DNA of 50,248 bases from Rikenellaceae bacterium (GTDB lineage: Bacteria > Bacteroidota > Bacteroidia > Bacteroidales > Rikenellaceae). A model generated the notes under the pieces. The model was not told where the DNA came from, ran no database searches, and was given only the letters and a program-made list of their open reading frames with translations. The translations under genes were made by a program, and so were the position numbers. This document shows, piece by piece, positions 1 to 6,638 of this stretch (position 1 is the first letter of the stretch; each line of letters opens with the position of its first letter). The stretch spans positions 1 to 50,248 of the forward strand of contig SUZS01000016.1 in NCBI GenBank assembly GCA_015059785.1. Reading direction: 5' to 3'.

Positions 1-757
1 TTCCACCATCAAGCACTGCGCGCATAGCACCCTCTGTAAGTGTGTAGTGCTTGCCATCAATAGTCACAACCGCGCTCTGTGGCTCAACGGTAAAGACCAC
101 AAATTGTGGCTCATTAGCCGCCGTATTGACACTCTGACGGAAAGATATACTGCCGTCATTGACCTCTATATCCTGCTCACAGCTTACCTTGCCATACTGA
201 ACTTTCAACTTATGCCCGCCAATCATCACCTCCTTGATAGTAAGACTATTAGAGCTGTCGGTCTTGCCCTTAAACACCCCGTCAATGTAGACATCGGCAT
301 TGGCTACATTGCTATTCACAATAATGCTAAAGGTCTGATTTAGGCTTGCCAACATCTCGTACTCGCTGTTCCCCTCAAGGTTAAGCGTAACCTCGTTACT
401 CTCGCCAAACTCTGGGCTATAGAAGTAGAAACGAGTATTTGGTTTGGCGGTCATCTCAAGGATAAGCACATTGTCGTAGTAGTCCGCAACTTTTTGTTTC
501 GTAAGGTCGGTATTAGAGCGCATCTTAACCTCAAGAGCATCAATCTGCGCCTTGCTCATACGGTCAAACTTGATTTTTATGCGCGCACAGGCCTGTCGCG
601 AGTGGTCAAGACCAATCGGGTCAATATTCACGCCCGTAAGTTCATCTTGTTGCACCGCACGAAACGATTTTGCGTCTAAAACGATAGAGTGTTCTATCTG
701 CGCTGTAGCAGTAAAGGCAACAGCAAATAGGGTCAGTATAGCGAGAATTCTTTTCAT
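1..757 (-). CDS. Secreted PEGA-domain protein, partial (N-terminal 252 codons)
   Basis: Partial gene that runs off the left edge. Reading from the ATG at 757 gives a signal peptide (MKRILAILTLFAVAFTATAQ), an N-terminal domain of about 120 residues with no function I recognise, and the first PEGA-type beta-sandwich (VADVYIDGVFKGKTDSSN region), then the start of a second PEGA repeat at the edge. It is a close paralogue of the protein at 6639-8645: the stretches around TLTEGAM/TLTDGAM and AANEPQFVVFTVEPQSAV match almost residue for residue. PEGA domains are found in exported or envelope proteins of Bacteroidetes; by analogy the missing part may carry Sel1 repeats, but that is not visible. A promoter with its -7 box only 4 bases from the ATG lies at 762-793. 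Confidence 0.85.
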   Translation of the reverse strand, partial: MKRILAILTLFAVAFTATAQIEHSIVLDAKSFRAVQQDELTGVNIDPIGLDHSRQACARIKIKFDRMSKAQIDALEVKMRSNTDLTKQKVADYYDNVLILEMTAKPNTRFYFYSPEFGESNEVTLNLEGNSEYEMLASLNQTFSIIVNSNVANADVYIDGVFKGKTDSSNSLTIKEVMIGGHKLKVQYGKVSCEQDIEVNDGSISFRQSVNTAANEPQFVVFTVEPQSAVVTIDGKHYTLTEGAMRAVLDGG

Positions 758-761
758 ATTA

Positions 762-793
762 CAAAGGTAATAAAAAAATCTTGCGAGTGCAAG
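762..793 (-). promoter_or_regulatory. Promoter of the partial PEGA gene, nearly leaderless
   Basis: On the minus strand CTTG (790-793), 20 bases, then TACCTTTG (762-769) fits the Bacteroidetes TTTG/TAnnTTTG promoter with one mismatch in the -33 box. The final G is 4 bases from the ATG at 757, so transcription should begin at or next to the start codon. The -33 box lies inside the terminator hairpin at 773-800. Confidence 0.6.
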
Positions 794-800
794 ATTTTTT
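773..800 (-). terminator. Hairpin terminator, second behind nifJ
   Basis: A perfect stem ATCTTGC/GCAAGAT with loop GAGT, flanked by A and T runs on both sides, so it could act in either direction. On the minus strand it is the second hairpin downstream of nifJ and overlaps the next promoter. Confidence 0.6.
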
Positions 801-889
801 AGCTGTCGCAGAGTAGAGAATTTAATGAGATTAGGGAAATTAGCGAAAAAACACTAAACTCCCTAAACTCCTTAATCTCCTTACATTAT
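801..889. repeat. Inverted intergenic element with 9-base periodicity (copy A)
   Basis: From 818 to 889 the sequence falls into consecutive 9-base units without a slip: GAATTTAAT, GAGATTAGG, GAAATTAGC, GAAAAAACA, then the inverse type CTAAACTCC twice, TTAATCTCC, TTACATTAT. The left half resembles GAGATTAGG and the right half its reverse complement, so the whole can fold as an imperfect long hairpin. The preceding bases (agctgtcgcagagtagag) match the start of the copy near 4771-4875. Confidence 0.65.
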
Positions 890-947
890 ACCCTTTGCAC
901 TGAATTTTAATTTTAGGCGAGGGATTTCCACGCTCGGCAAAAAAATT

Positions 948-991
948 GGCTGTGGATAGTACTAAACCGTACAGCCACAGCCTATTTTTTT
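948..991 (-). terminator. Rho-independent terminator of nifJ with a conserved-type loop
   Basis: Stem GGCTGTGG (948-955) pairs with CCACAGCC (975-982). The 19-base loop atagtactaaaccgtacag contains two GTAC palindromes. T-runs flank both sides (a minus-strand T-run follows at 940-947), so it ends nifJ mRNA. The same loop, with two base changes, is found in the terminator at 15281-15321. Confidence 0.8.
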
Positions 992-1018
992 GTTAGCGGA
1001 AGAAATCACCGCTTAAAA

Positions 1019-4000
1019 TTAAAATTCCATCTTCGCACGACGCACATAAGAGTTATAACGCCACTTAGCATTCTCCTCTGCTGCTGCGAAGAGCTCATCA
1101 GCCTCTGCTGGGAAGGTCTTCTGGAGGGATGTGTAGCGCACCTCCTTGAGAAGGAAGTCGCGGAACTTGCTCCAGTCTGGCTCCTTAGAGTCAAGAACAA
1201 ATGGGTTCTTGCCCTCATCCTCAAGCAGTGGGTTGTAGTGCCACAAGTGCCAGTAACCGCACTCTACAGCCTGCTTACCTACGGTCTGGGTGCGGGTCAT
1301 ACCGCCCTTAATACCGTGGTTGATACAAGGTGCGTAAGCGATGATGAGTGATGGGCCTGGGTAAGCCTCTGCCTCCTTGAGGACATTGAAGAGCTGTGTC
1401 TGTGAAGCACCGATAGAAACCTGCGCAACATATACATAGCCATATGTCATAGCGATAGCACCCAAATCCTTCTTGCGGATGCGCTTACCATTTGAAGCGA
1501 ACTTAGCAACAGCACCAATAGGAGTTGACTTTGAAGACTGACCACCAGTATTTGAGTAAACCTCGGTATCTACAACAAGGATATTCACATCCTCGCCAGA
1601 TGCAAGCACATGGTCAACACCGCCGAAGCCGATATCATAACCCCAGCCGTCGCCACCGATAATCCACTGTGACTTCTTAACGAGGAACTGCTTGTTCTCA
1701 AGAATCTTGCGGCAAGTGTCGCAGTCGCAAGCCTCGCAAAGAGGAATAAGGCGAGCAGATATCTCTGCAGAGGCAGCAGCAAGGTGGCGATTGTCAATCC
1801 ACTCCTGCATTACGCCCTTAAGCTCGTCAGAGCAGCAGTTGCACTCTGCAATAGCAGTTGCCATAGTATCTGCAAGAGTATCGCGGAGCTTCTCAATACC
1901 GATGTGCATACCAAGACCGAACTCGGCGTTATCCTCAAACAGTGAGTTTGCCCAAGCAGGACCATGACCCTTCTCGTTAGTGCAGTAAGGTGTTGAAGGT
2001 GCAGAAGCTGAGTAGATAGATGTACAACCAGTAGCATTTGCAACCATCATACGCTCGCCAAACAGCTGTGTGATAGTCTTGATATATGGAGTCTCGCCAC
2101 AACCTGCGCAAGCACCAGAGAACTCAAACAGAGGCTGTGCAAACTGGCTATTCTTAACCATCTTTGCGCGGTCAAGGTCCTTATAGCCTACAACGCCATG
2201 CATATAGTTCCAACGCTCAACCTCGCCCATCTGGCTACCAAGTGGCTGCAAAGTAAGAGCCTTCTCCTTTGCAGGACAAACATCAACGCAGTTACCGCAA
2301 CCTGTACAGTCGAGTGGAGATACCTGAATGCGGAACTTGTAAGCCTTTGTATTTCCAAGACCCTGCTTGAAAGCTGTACCCTCTGGAGCAGCTGCTACCT
2401 GCTCCTCGGTTGCAAGGAATGGACGGATAGCTGCGTGAGGACACACATATGAACACTGGTTACACTGTATACACTTGTCTACATCCCACTGTGGAACATT
2501 TACAGCGATACCGCGCTTCTCCCACGCTGCAGTGCCGTTGTCCCAAGTACCATCCTCGCGGCCATTGAATGCCGATACTGGAAGAAGGTCGCCCTTCAGA
2601 GCGTTGATTGGGTCTACAACAGAGCGAACGAACTCTGGACGAGACTCGTCCACAGTCTCGTGTGCTGGTGCGACAACGATATCAGCCCACTCAGCAGGAA
2701 CCTCTACCTTAACAACGGCAGTAGCACCCGCATCTACAGCGGCGTAGTTCATATTTACAATATCCTCGCCCTTCTTGCCATAAGACTTGTAGATAGCCTT
2801 CTTCATCTCCTCTACAGCCTGCTCAAATGGGATAACATTTGCAATCTTGAAGAATGCAGACTGCATAATGGTATTTGTACGGCTACCAAGACCAAGCTCG
2901 GCAGCAATCTTTGTAGCGTTGATGATGTAGAAGTTAATCTTGTTCTTAGCAAGATATACCTTCATATGGTCTGGCAGAGTAGCGCAAGTGGTCTCCACAT
3001 CGCCTACTGAGTTAAGCAGGAATGAACCACCAACCTTAAGACCCTTCAGAACATCGTACTTATCAACATATGATGGCACATGGCAAGCGATAAAGTCTGG
3101 AGTAGTGACAAGGTATGGCGAAGTGATTGGTTTGTCGCCAAAGCGGAGGTGTGAAGATGTATAACCGCCAGACTTCTTTGAGTCGTAGCTAAAGTATGCC
3201 TGGCAGTACTTATCAGTAGAGCCACCGATAATCTTAATTGAGTTCTTGTTAGCACCCACAGTACCATCAGCACCAAGACCGAAGAACAGAGCCTCAAAAG
3301 TACCCTCCTTAGCCATTGAAATCTCCTCGCCAACTGGCAGTGAGAGGTTTGTAACATCGTCTACGATACCAACAGTGAAGTGGTTCTTTGGAGTAGCGAG
3401 TGTCATATTCTCATAGACTGCAAGCATCTGTGCAGGAGTTGTATCCTTTGACGAAAGGCCATAACGGCCACCGATAATCTCTGCCTGAACACCCTCAGAG
3501 TAGAAGGCATCAACAATATCGAGGTAGAGTGGCTCGCCATTTGCTCCTGGCTCCTTAGTACGGTCAAGAACGCAAATCTTCTTTGCAGACTTTGGAAGTA
3601 CATCAAACAGATACTTCGCAGAGAATGGACGGTAGAGATGAACAGTTACAACACCCACCTTCTCTCCGCGAGCATTCAGATAATCTACAGTCTCCTTAAG
3701 AGTCTCTGTAACAGAACCCATAGCAATTACTACGCGCTCTGCATCCTCAGCTCCATAGTATACAAATGGCTTGTACTCGCGACCAGTAATCTCTGAAATC
3801 TGAGCCATAGCAGTAGCAACCATCTCTGGAACGGCATCGTAGAACTTGTTTGCAGCCTCACGAGTCTGGAAGTAGATATCTGGGTTCTGCGCAGTACCGC
3901 GAGATACTGGGTGCTCTGGGTTCAGAGCGCGGTTACGGAATGCTGCAAGAGCCTCACGGTCAAACATCGCTGTGAGCGAAGCGGCATCCATAAGCTCAAT

Positions 4001-4549
4001 CTTCTGAATCTCGTGTGAGGTACGGAAACCGTCAAAGAAGTGTACAAAAGGTACGCGAGCCTTCAGAGCCACGATGTGAGCCACACCAGCAAGGTCCATA
4101 ACCTCCTGAACAGAAGATGTTGCAAGCATAGCGAAACCAGTCTGACGAGCTGCCATAACATCCTGGTGGTCTCCAAAAATTGAGAGTGACTGCGCTGCAA
4201 GGGCACGCGCTGAGACATGGAACACACCTGGGAGCAGCTCTCCAGCAATCTTGTACATATTAGGAATCATCAGCAACAGGCCCTGTGAAGCGGTAAATGT
4301 TGATGTCAGCGCACCAGACTGAAGTGAGCCGTGTACAGCACCCGCTGCACCAGCCTCAGACTGCATCTCAACAACCTTTACGGTCTGACCGAAGATATTT
4401 TTGCGACCCTGTGCCGCCCACTCGTCCACAAGCTCAGCCATAGTAGACGAAGGAGTAATTGGATAGATAGCAGCTACCTCCGAGAACATATACGCAATAT
4501 GCGCTGCGGCGTAGTTACCATCACAAGTGATAAACTTCTTTTCTGCCAT
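1019..4549 (-). CDS. nifJ: Pyruvate:ferredoxin (flavodoxin) oxidoreductase, single-chain
   Basis: Cytosolic enzyme that oxidatively decarboxylates pyruvate to acetyl-CoA and CO2 and passes electrons to ferredoxin or flavodoxin. The 1176 residues match the length of one-chain homodimeric PFORs. Visible in order: the N-terminal pyruvate/TPP domain with YPITPSSTMAE (about 30-40), two 4Fe-4S motifs in the ferredoxin-like domain, CIQCNQCSYVCP (about 692) and CTGCGNCVDVCP (about 748), the proximal cluster cysteines GACAGCGE (about 811), and the TPP/Mg site GGDGWGYDIGFGG (about 965). The start is the first ATG after the operonless upstream gap. The gene is monocistronic: promoter near 4645, terminators at 948-991 and 773-800. 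It is the main catabolic enzyme of the window and indicates an anaerobe. Confidence 0.97.
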   Translation of the reverse strand: MAEKKFITCDGNYAAAHIAYMFSEVAAIYPITPSSTMAELVDEWAAQGRKNIFGQTVKVVEMQSEAGAAGAVHGSLQSGALTSTFTASQGLLLMIPNMYKIAGELLPGVFHVSARALAAQSLSIFGDHQDVMAARQTGFAMLATSSVQEVMDLAGVAHIVALKARVPFVHFFDGFRTSHEIQKIELMDAASLTAMFDREALAAFRNRALNPEHPVSRGTAQNPDIYFQTREAANKFYDAVPEMVATAMAQISEITGREYKPFVYYGAEDAERVVIAMGSVTETLKETVDYLNARGEKVGVVTVHLYRPFSAKYLFDVLPKSAKKICVLDRTKEPGANGEPLYLDIVDAFYSEGVQAEIIGGRYGLSSKDTTPAQMLAVYENMTLATPKNHFTVGIVDDVTNLSLPVGEEISMAKEGTFEALFFGLGADGTVGANKNSIKIIGGSTDKYCQAYFSYDSKKSGGYTSSHLRFGDKPITSPYLVTTPDFIACHVPSYVDKYDVLKGLKVGGSFLLNSVGDVETTCATLPDHMKVYLAKNKINFYIINATKIAAELGLGSRTNTIMQSAFFKIANVIPFEQAVEEMKKAIYKSYGKKGEDIVNMNYAAVDAGATAVVKVEVPAEWADIVVAPAHETVDESRPEFVRSVVDPINALKGDLLPVSAFNGREDGTWDNGTAAWEKRGIAVNVPQWDVDKCIQCNQCSYVCPHAAIRPFLATEEQVAAAPEGTAFKQGLGNTKAYKFRIQVSPLDCTGCGNCVDVCPAKEKALTLQPLGSQMGEVERWNYMHGVVGYKDLDRAKMVKNSQFAQPLFEFSGACAGCGETPYIKTITQLFGERMMVANATGCTSIYSASAPSTPYCTNEKGHGPAWANSLFEDNAEFGLGMHIGIEKLRDTLADTMATAIAECNCCSDELKGVMQEWIDNRHLAAASAEISARLIPLCEACDCDTCRKILENKQFLVKKSQWIIGGDGWGYDIGFGGVDHVLASGEDVNILVVDTEVYSNTGGQSSKSTPIGAVAKFASNGKRIRKKDLGAIAMTYGYVYVAQVSIGASQTQLFNVLKEAEAYPGPSLIIAYAPCINHGIKGGMTRTQTVGKQAVECGYWHLWHYNPLLEDEGKNPFVLDSKEPDWSKFRDFLLKEVRYTSLQKTFPAEADELFAAAEENAKWRYNSYVRRAKMEF

Positions 4550-4607
4550 AATATTTATCTTTTATGTTGTTTGTTTTACTCAAATTCTGTACCTAACTAA
4601 ATCCATT

Positions 4608-4652
4608 TATACCTAAGTATAAAAAGACGCGCATTTCAGCGGTGCAAAAATA
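4608..4652 (-). promoter_or_regulatory. Candidate nifJ promoter and inverted repeat
   Basis: TATTTTTG on the minus strand (4645-4652) fits the -7 box TAnnTTTG; no good -33 box is seen. It would give a leader of about 90 bases. Within that leader lies the palindrome TATAC-CTAA-GTATA (4608-4621), a possible operator or small hairpin; its role is unknown. Confidence 0.4.
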
Positions 4653-4770
4653 ACAACTCTTTTTGTATGTTCCTAACTTTTTTGCTGTTAGTTTTTTCAC
4701 AGCCAACAATTGAGGTATGAACGGCAAAAATCGGACTGCGAAGGGTTGTATTGAGGCTTTTAGCTATCAG

Positions 4771-4875
4771 CTGGCTGACGCAGAATAGAGAATTTAGGGA
4801 GATTAAGGAGGTTAGAGAATTTAGGAAACAATTTTTTCCTTAAACTCGCTAATCTCACTAATCTCCCTACAACTC
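4771..4875. repeat. Inverted intergenic element with 9-base periodicity (copy B)
   Basis: Units in exact 9-base register: GAATTTAGG (4790), GAGATTAAG, GAGGTTAGA, GAATTTAGG (to 4825), a spacer AAACAATTTTTTC, then CTTAAACTC (4839), GCTAATCTC, ACTAATCTC, CCTACAACT (to 4874). The arms are near reverse complements and can form a long hairpin. It sits just downstream of the nuclease pair (minus strand) and may double as their terminator. The rest of the 4550-4888 gap holds the nifJ promoter and A/T-rich sequence with no gene. Confidence 0.65.
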
Positions 4876-4888
4876 TACAGACTGTAGC

Positions 4889-5707
4889 CTACTTAAAAAT
4901 CTCGTTAAACAGGGCGGCGAGGCGGTAGCCTGCGTTACGGATTTGGGACTCGGCAAGTGGGCCGTACTCATTCAGATAGAGGCGTTTGTCTAGTTTTGCG
5001 CCTGCTTTTACTTCGTGTACTTTGCCAGATGCCTTTGCTGAGTCATAGCCCCAGTCGTAAGGTGTGCCCGCAGTAACCTCGGCAATCTGCTCTTTGGTGT
5101 AAGTATCAAGCAGGGCGGCAGTGTCTGAAAATCCCCACGGGTTGCGCGCTGCGATTATTGGGGTATCCCAGAGGCTGTGGTAGCGGATTTTATCCTTGCC
5201 AAAGTAGACATTGTAGTAGCCGATAGTCTGGTCCTCTGGGTAGCGGATATGCTCTGGACAGTGCATATCGCCCACAAAGTGGACTATCAGGGCAATGTGC
5301 GCAACTCTCACAGAGTCAGGCATATCCTTGGCATTTGCCTTCAAGTTCTCTGCCATCTGGTTGATGTAGTAGATGCAGTTTTTAACAAACTTATCGCCCT
5401 TGCGGATGTCATTGTATGGGGTACAATCGGCATTAGCTTCAAAGGTGTGCGGATAGGTCATAAAACGCTTTGCATTTGACGGCTCAAAGCCAAGATCTAC
5501 AAGCAGTTCGGGCTTACTATCGTCTGCATACGATGCCCACTTAACGATTGACTCGCCGTGCAGATACTCTGTAATCTGCTTCTTAGCCTTTTTTGTCAGA
5601 TGATTCTCGGCAATCTTAGCCACTGTCGCGTGCCCAAGTCTACCCCACGCAGAGGCTGAACCTACTACCAACGCCGCTGCGCATAAAAGTGTTAAAATTC
5701 GCTTCAT
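4889..5707 (-). CDS. Secreted S1/P1-type nuclease (copy 2)
   Basis: Zinc-dependent single-strand nuclease or phosphomonoesterase of the S1/P1 family, 272 residues, exported. The signal peptide ends at ASA and the mature chain begins with W21, the residue whose amino group binds zinc in this family. Further expected ligands are present: H26, D62 (YADD), H87 (TYPHTF), H143, D147, H153 (HFVGDMHCPEH), H177 and D181 (RYHSLWD). A cysteine replaces the usual glutamine in DxHxP. It follows its paralogue with a 9-base gap, so the two form an operon. The family cleaves single-stranded DNA and RNA and releases 3'-phosphate, suggesting nucleic-acid scavenging outside the inner membrane; the substrate is not shown by the sequence. 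Confidence 0.9.
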   Translation of the reverse strand: MKRILTLLCAAALVVGSASAWGRLGHATVAKIAENHLTKKAKKQITEYLHGESIVKWASYADDSKPELLVDLGFEPSNAKRFMTYPHTFEANADCTPYNDIRKGDKFVKNCIYYINQMAENLKANAKDMPDSVRVAHIALIVHFVGDMHCPEHIRYPEDQTIGYYNVYFGKDKIRYHSLWDTPIIAARNPWGFSDTAALLDTYTKEQIAEVTAGTPYDWGYDSAKASGKVHEVKAGAKLDKRLYLNEYGPLAESQIRNAGYRLAALFNEIFK

Positions 5708-5716
5708 AAAGATATA

Positions 5717-6535
5717 CTAATCAAAAATATCATTCAGCAATGCCGCAAGACGATAACCCGCCTTACAAATCTGCGACTGCGCCACTGGGGCATACTCGTT
5801 AAAGTATAGTCGCTTGTTAAACTTGTCACCCTCCTTAACCTGATGCACCTTGCGTGTTGAGACTACAGCGTCATAACCCCAGTCATAAGGAGTGCCTGCA
5901 GTAAGACGAGCAATCTGCTTTTTGGTATATGTATCATATAATTTAGCGGTATCAGAGTAGCCCCACGGATTGTGGGCAGCTATAATTCTGGAGTCCCACA
6001 GACTATGGTAACGCACCCTATCCTTGTCTAAATAGATGTAAAAATCGCCTGCTGTAGGGTCCTCGGGGCAGCGGATATGCCCTGGGCAGTGCATATCGCC
6101 CACAAAGTGGACTAACAGAGCTATTGACGCAACGCGCACAGAATCAGACATTTCGCTCGCACTATTCTTAAGCTCATCTGCTATCTTCTCAACATAATAG
6201 ATGCAATTTTTCACATACTCATCTCCCCTACGAATATCCCTATAAGGAGTACCATCATCGTTTGTAACAAAGGTATGAGGATAGGTAATAAATCTCTTAG
6301 CATTTGAAGGCTCAAAACCCAGGTCTACAAGCAGTTCAGGCTTGCTGTCGTCGGCATAACAAGACCACTTTACAATTGACTCGCCGTGTAGATACTCTGT
6401 AATCTGCTTCTTAGCCCTTTTTGTCAGATGATTCTCGGCAATCTTAGCCACTGTCGCATGCCCAATTCTACCCCACGCAGAGGCTGAACCTACTGCCAAA
6501 ACTGCAACCATGAGAAACGCAAATACTCTCTTCAT
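5717..6535 (-). CDS. Secreted S1/P1-type nuclease (copy 1)
   Basis: Tandem paralogue of the next gene, also 272 residues from the chosen start. The open frame extends 8 codons upstream, but the ATG at 6535 directly begins a normal signal peptide (MKRVFAFLMV...ASA) and is preferred. The same zinc ligands are seen at the same positions: W21, H26, D62, H87, H143, D147, H153 (HFVGDMHCPGH), H177, D181. The two differ mainly in loops, for example the segment after the HxxxDxH motif and the basic/acidic residues near the C-terminus, as expected for a duplication followed by divergence. First gene of the two-gene operon; a candidate promoter lies at 6604-6636. Confidence 0.9.
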   Translation of the reverse strand: MKRVFAFLMVAVLAVGSASAWGRIGHATVAKIAENHLTKRAKKQITEYLHGESIVKWSCYADDSKPELLVDLGFEPSNAKRFITYPHTFVTNDDGTPYRDIRRGDEYVKNCIYYVEKIADELKNSASEMSDSVRVASIALLVHFVGDMHCPGHIRCPEDPTAGDFYIYLDKDRVRYHSLWDSRIIAAHNPWGYSDTAKLYDTYTKKQIARLTAGTPYDWGYDAVVSTRKVHQVKEGDKFNKRLYFNEYAPVAQSQICKAGYRLAALLNDIFD

Positions 6536-6603
6536 ATTCAAGTTAATTAAGTTATACATAACATTAAAGACGCATAACTCTGAGGATTGCCCCCACTAAA
6601 TAG

Positions 6604-6636
6604 CAAATATCCAAGACCTATATCATAAGAGTCAAT
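6604..6636 (-). promoter_or_regulatory. Candidate promoter of the nuclease operon
   Basis: Minus-strand ATTG (6633-6636), 21 bases, GATATTTG (6604-6611). One mismatch in each box relative to TTTG/TAnnTTTG; it touches the end of the PEGA gene at 6639. Confidence 0.4.
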
Positions 6637-6638
6637 GC

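Noticed and set aside
4550..4888. Riboswitch or tRNA in the gap before nifJ
   Set aside because: No conserved riboswitch core or cloverleaf could be traced; the gap is explained by the promoter and the 9-base element.
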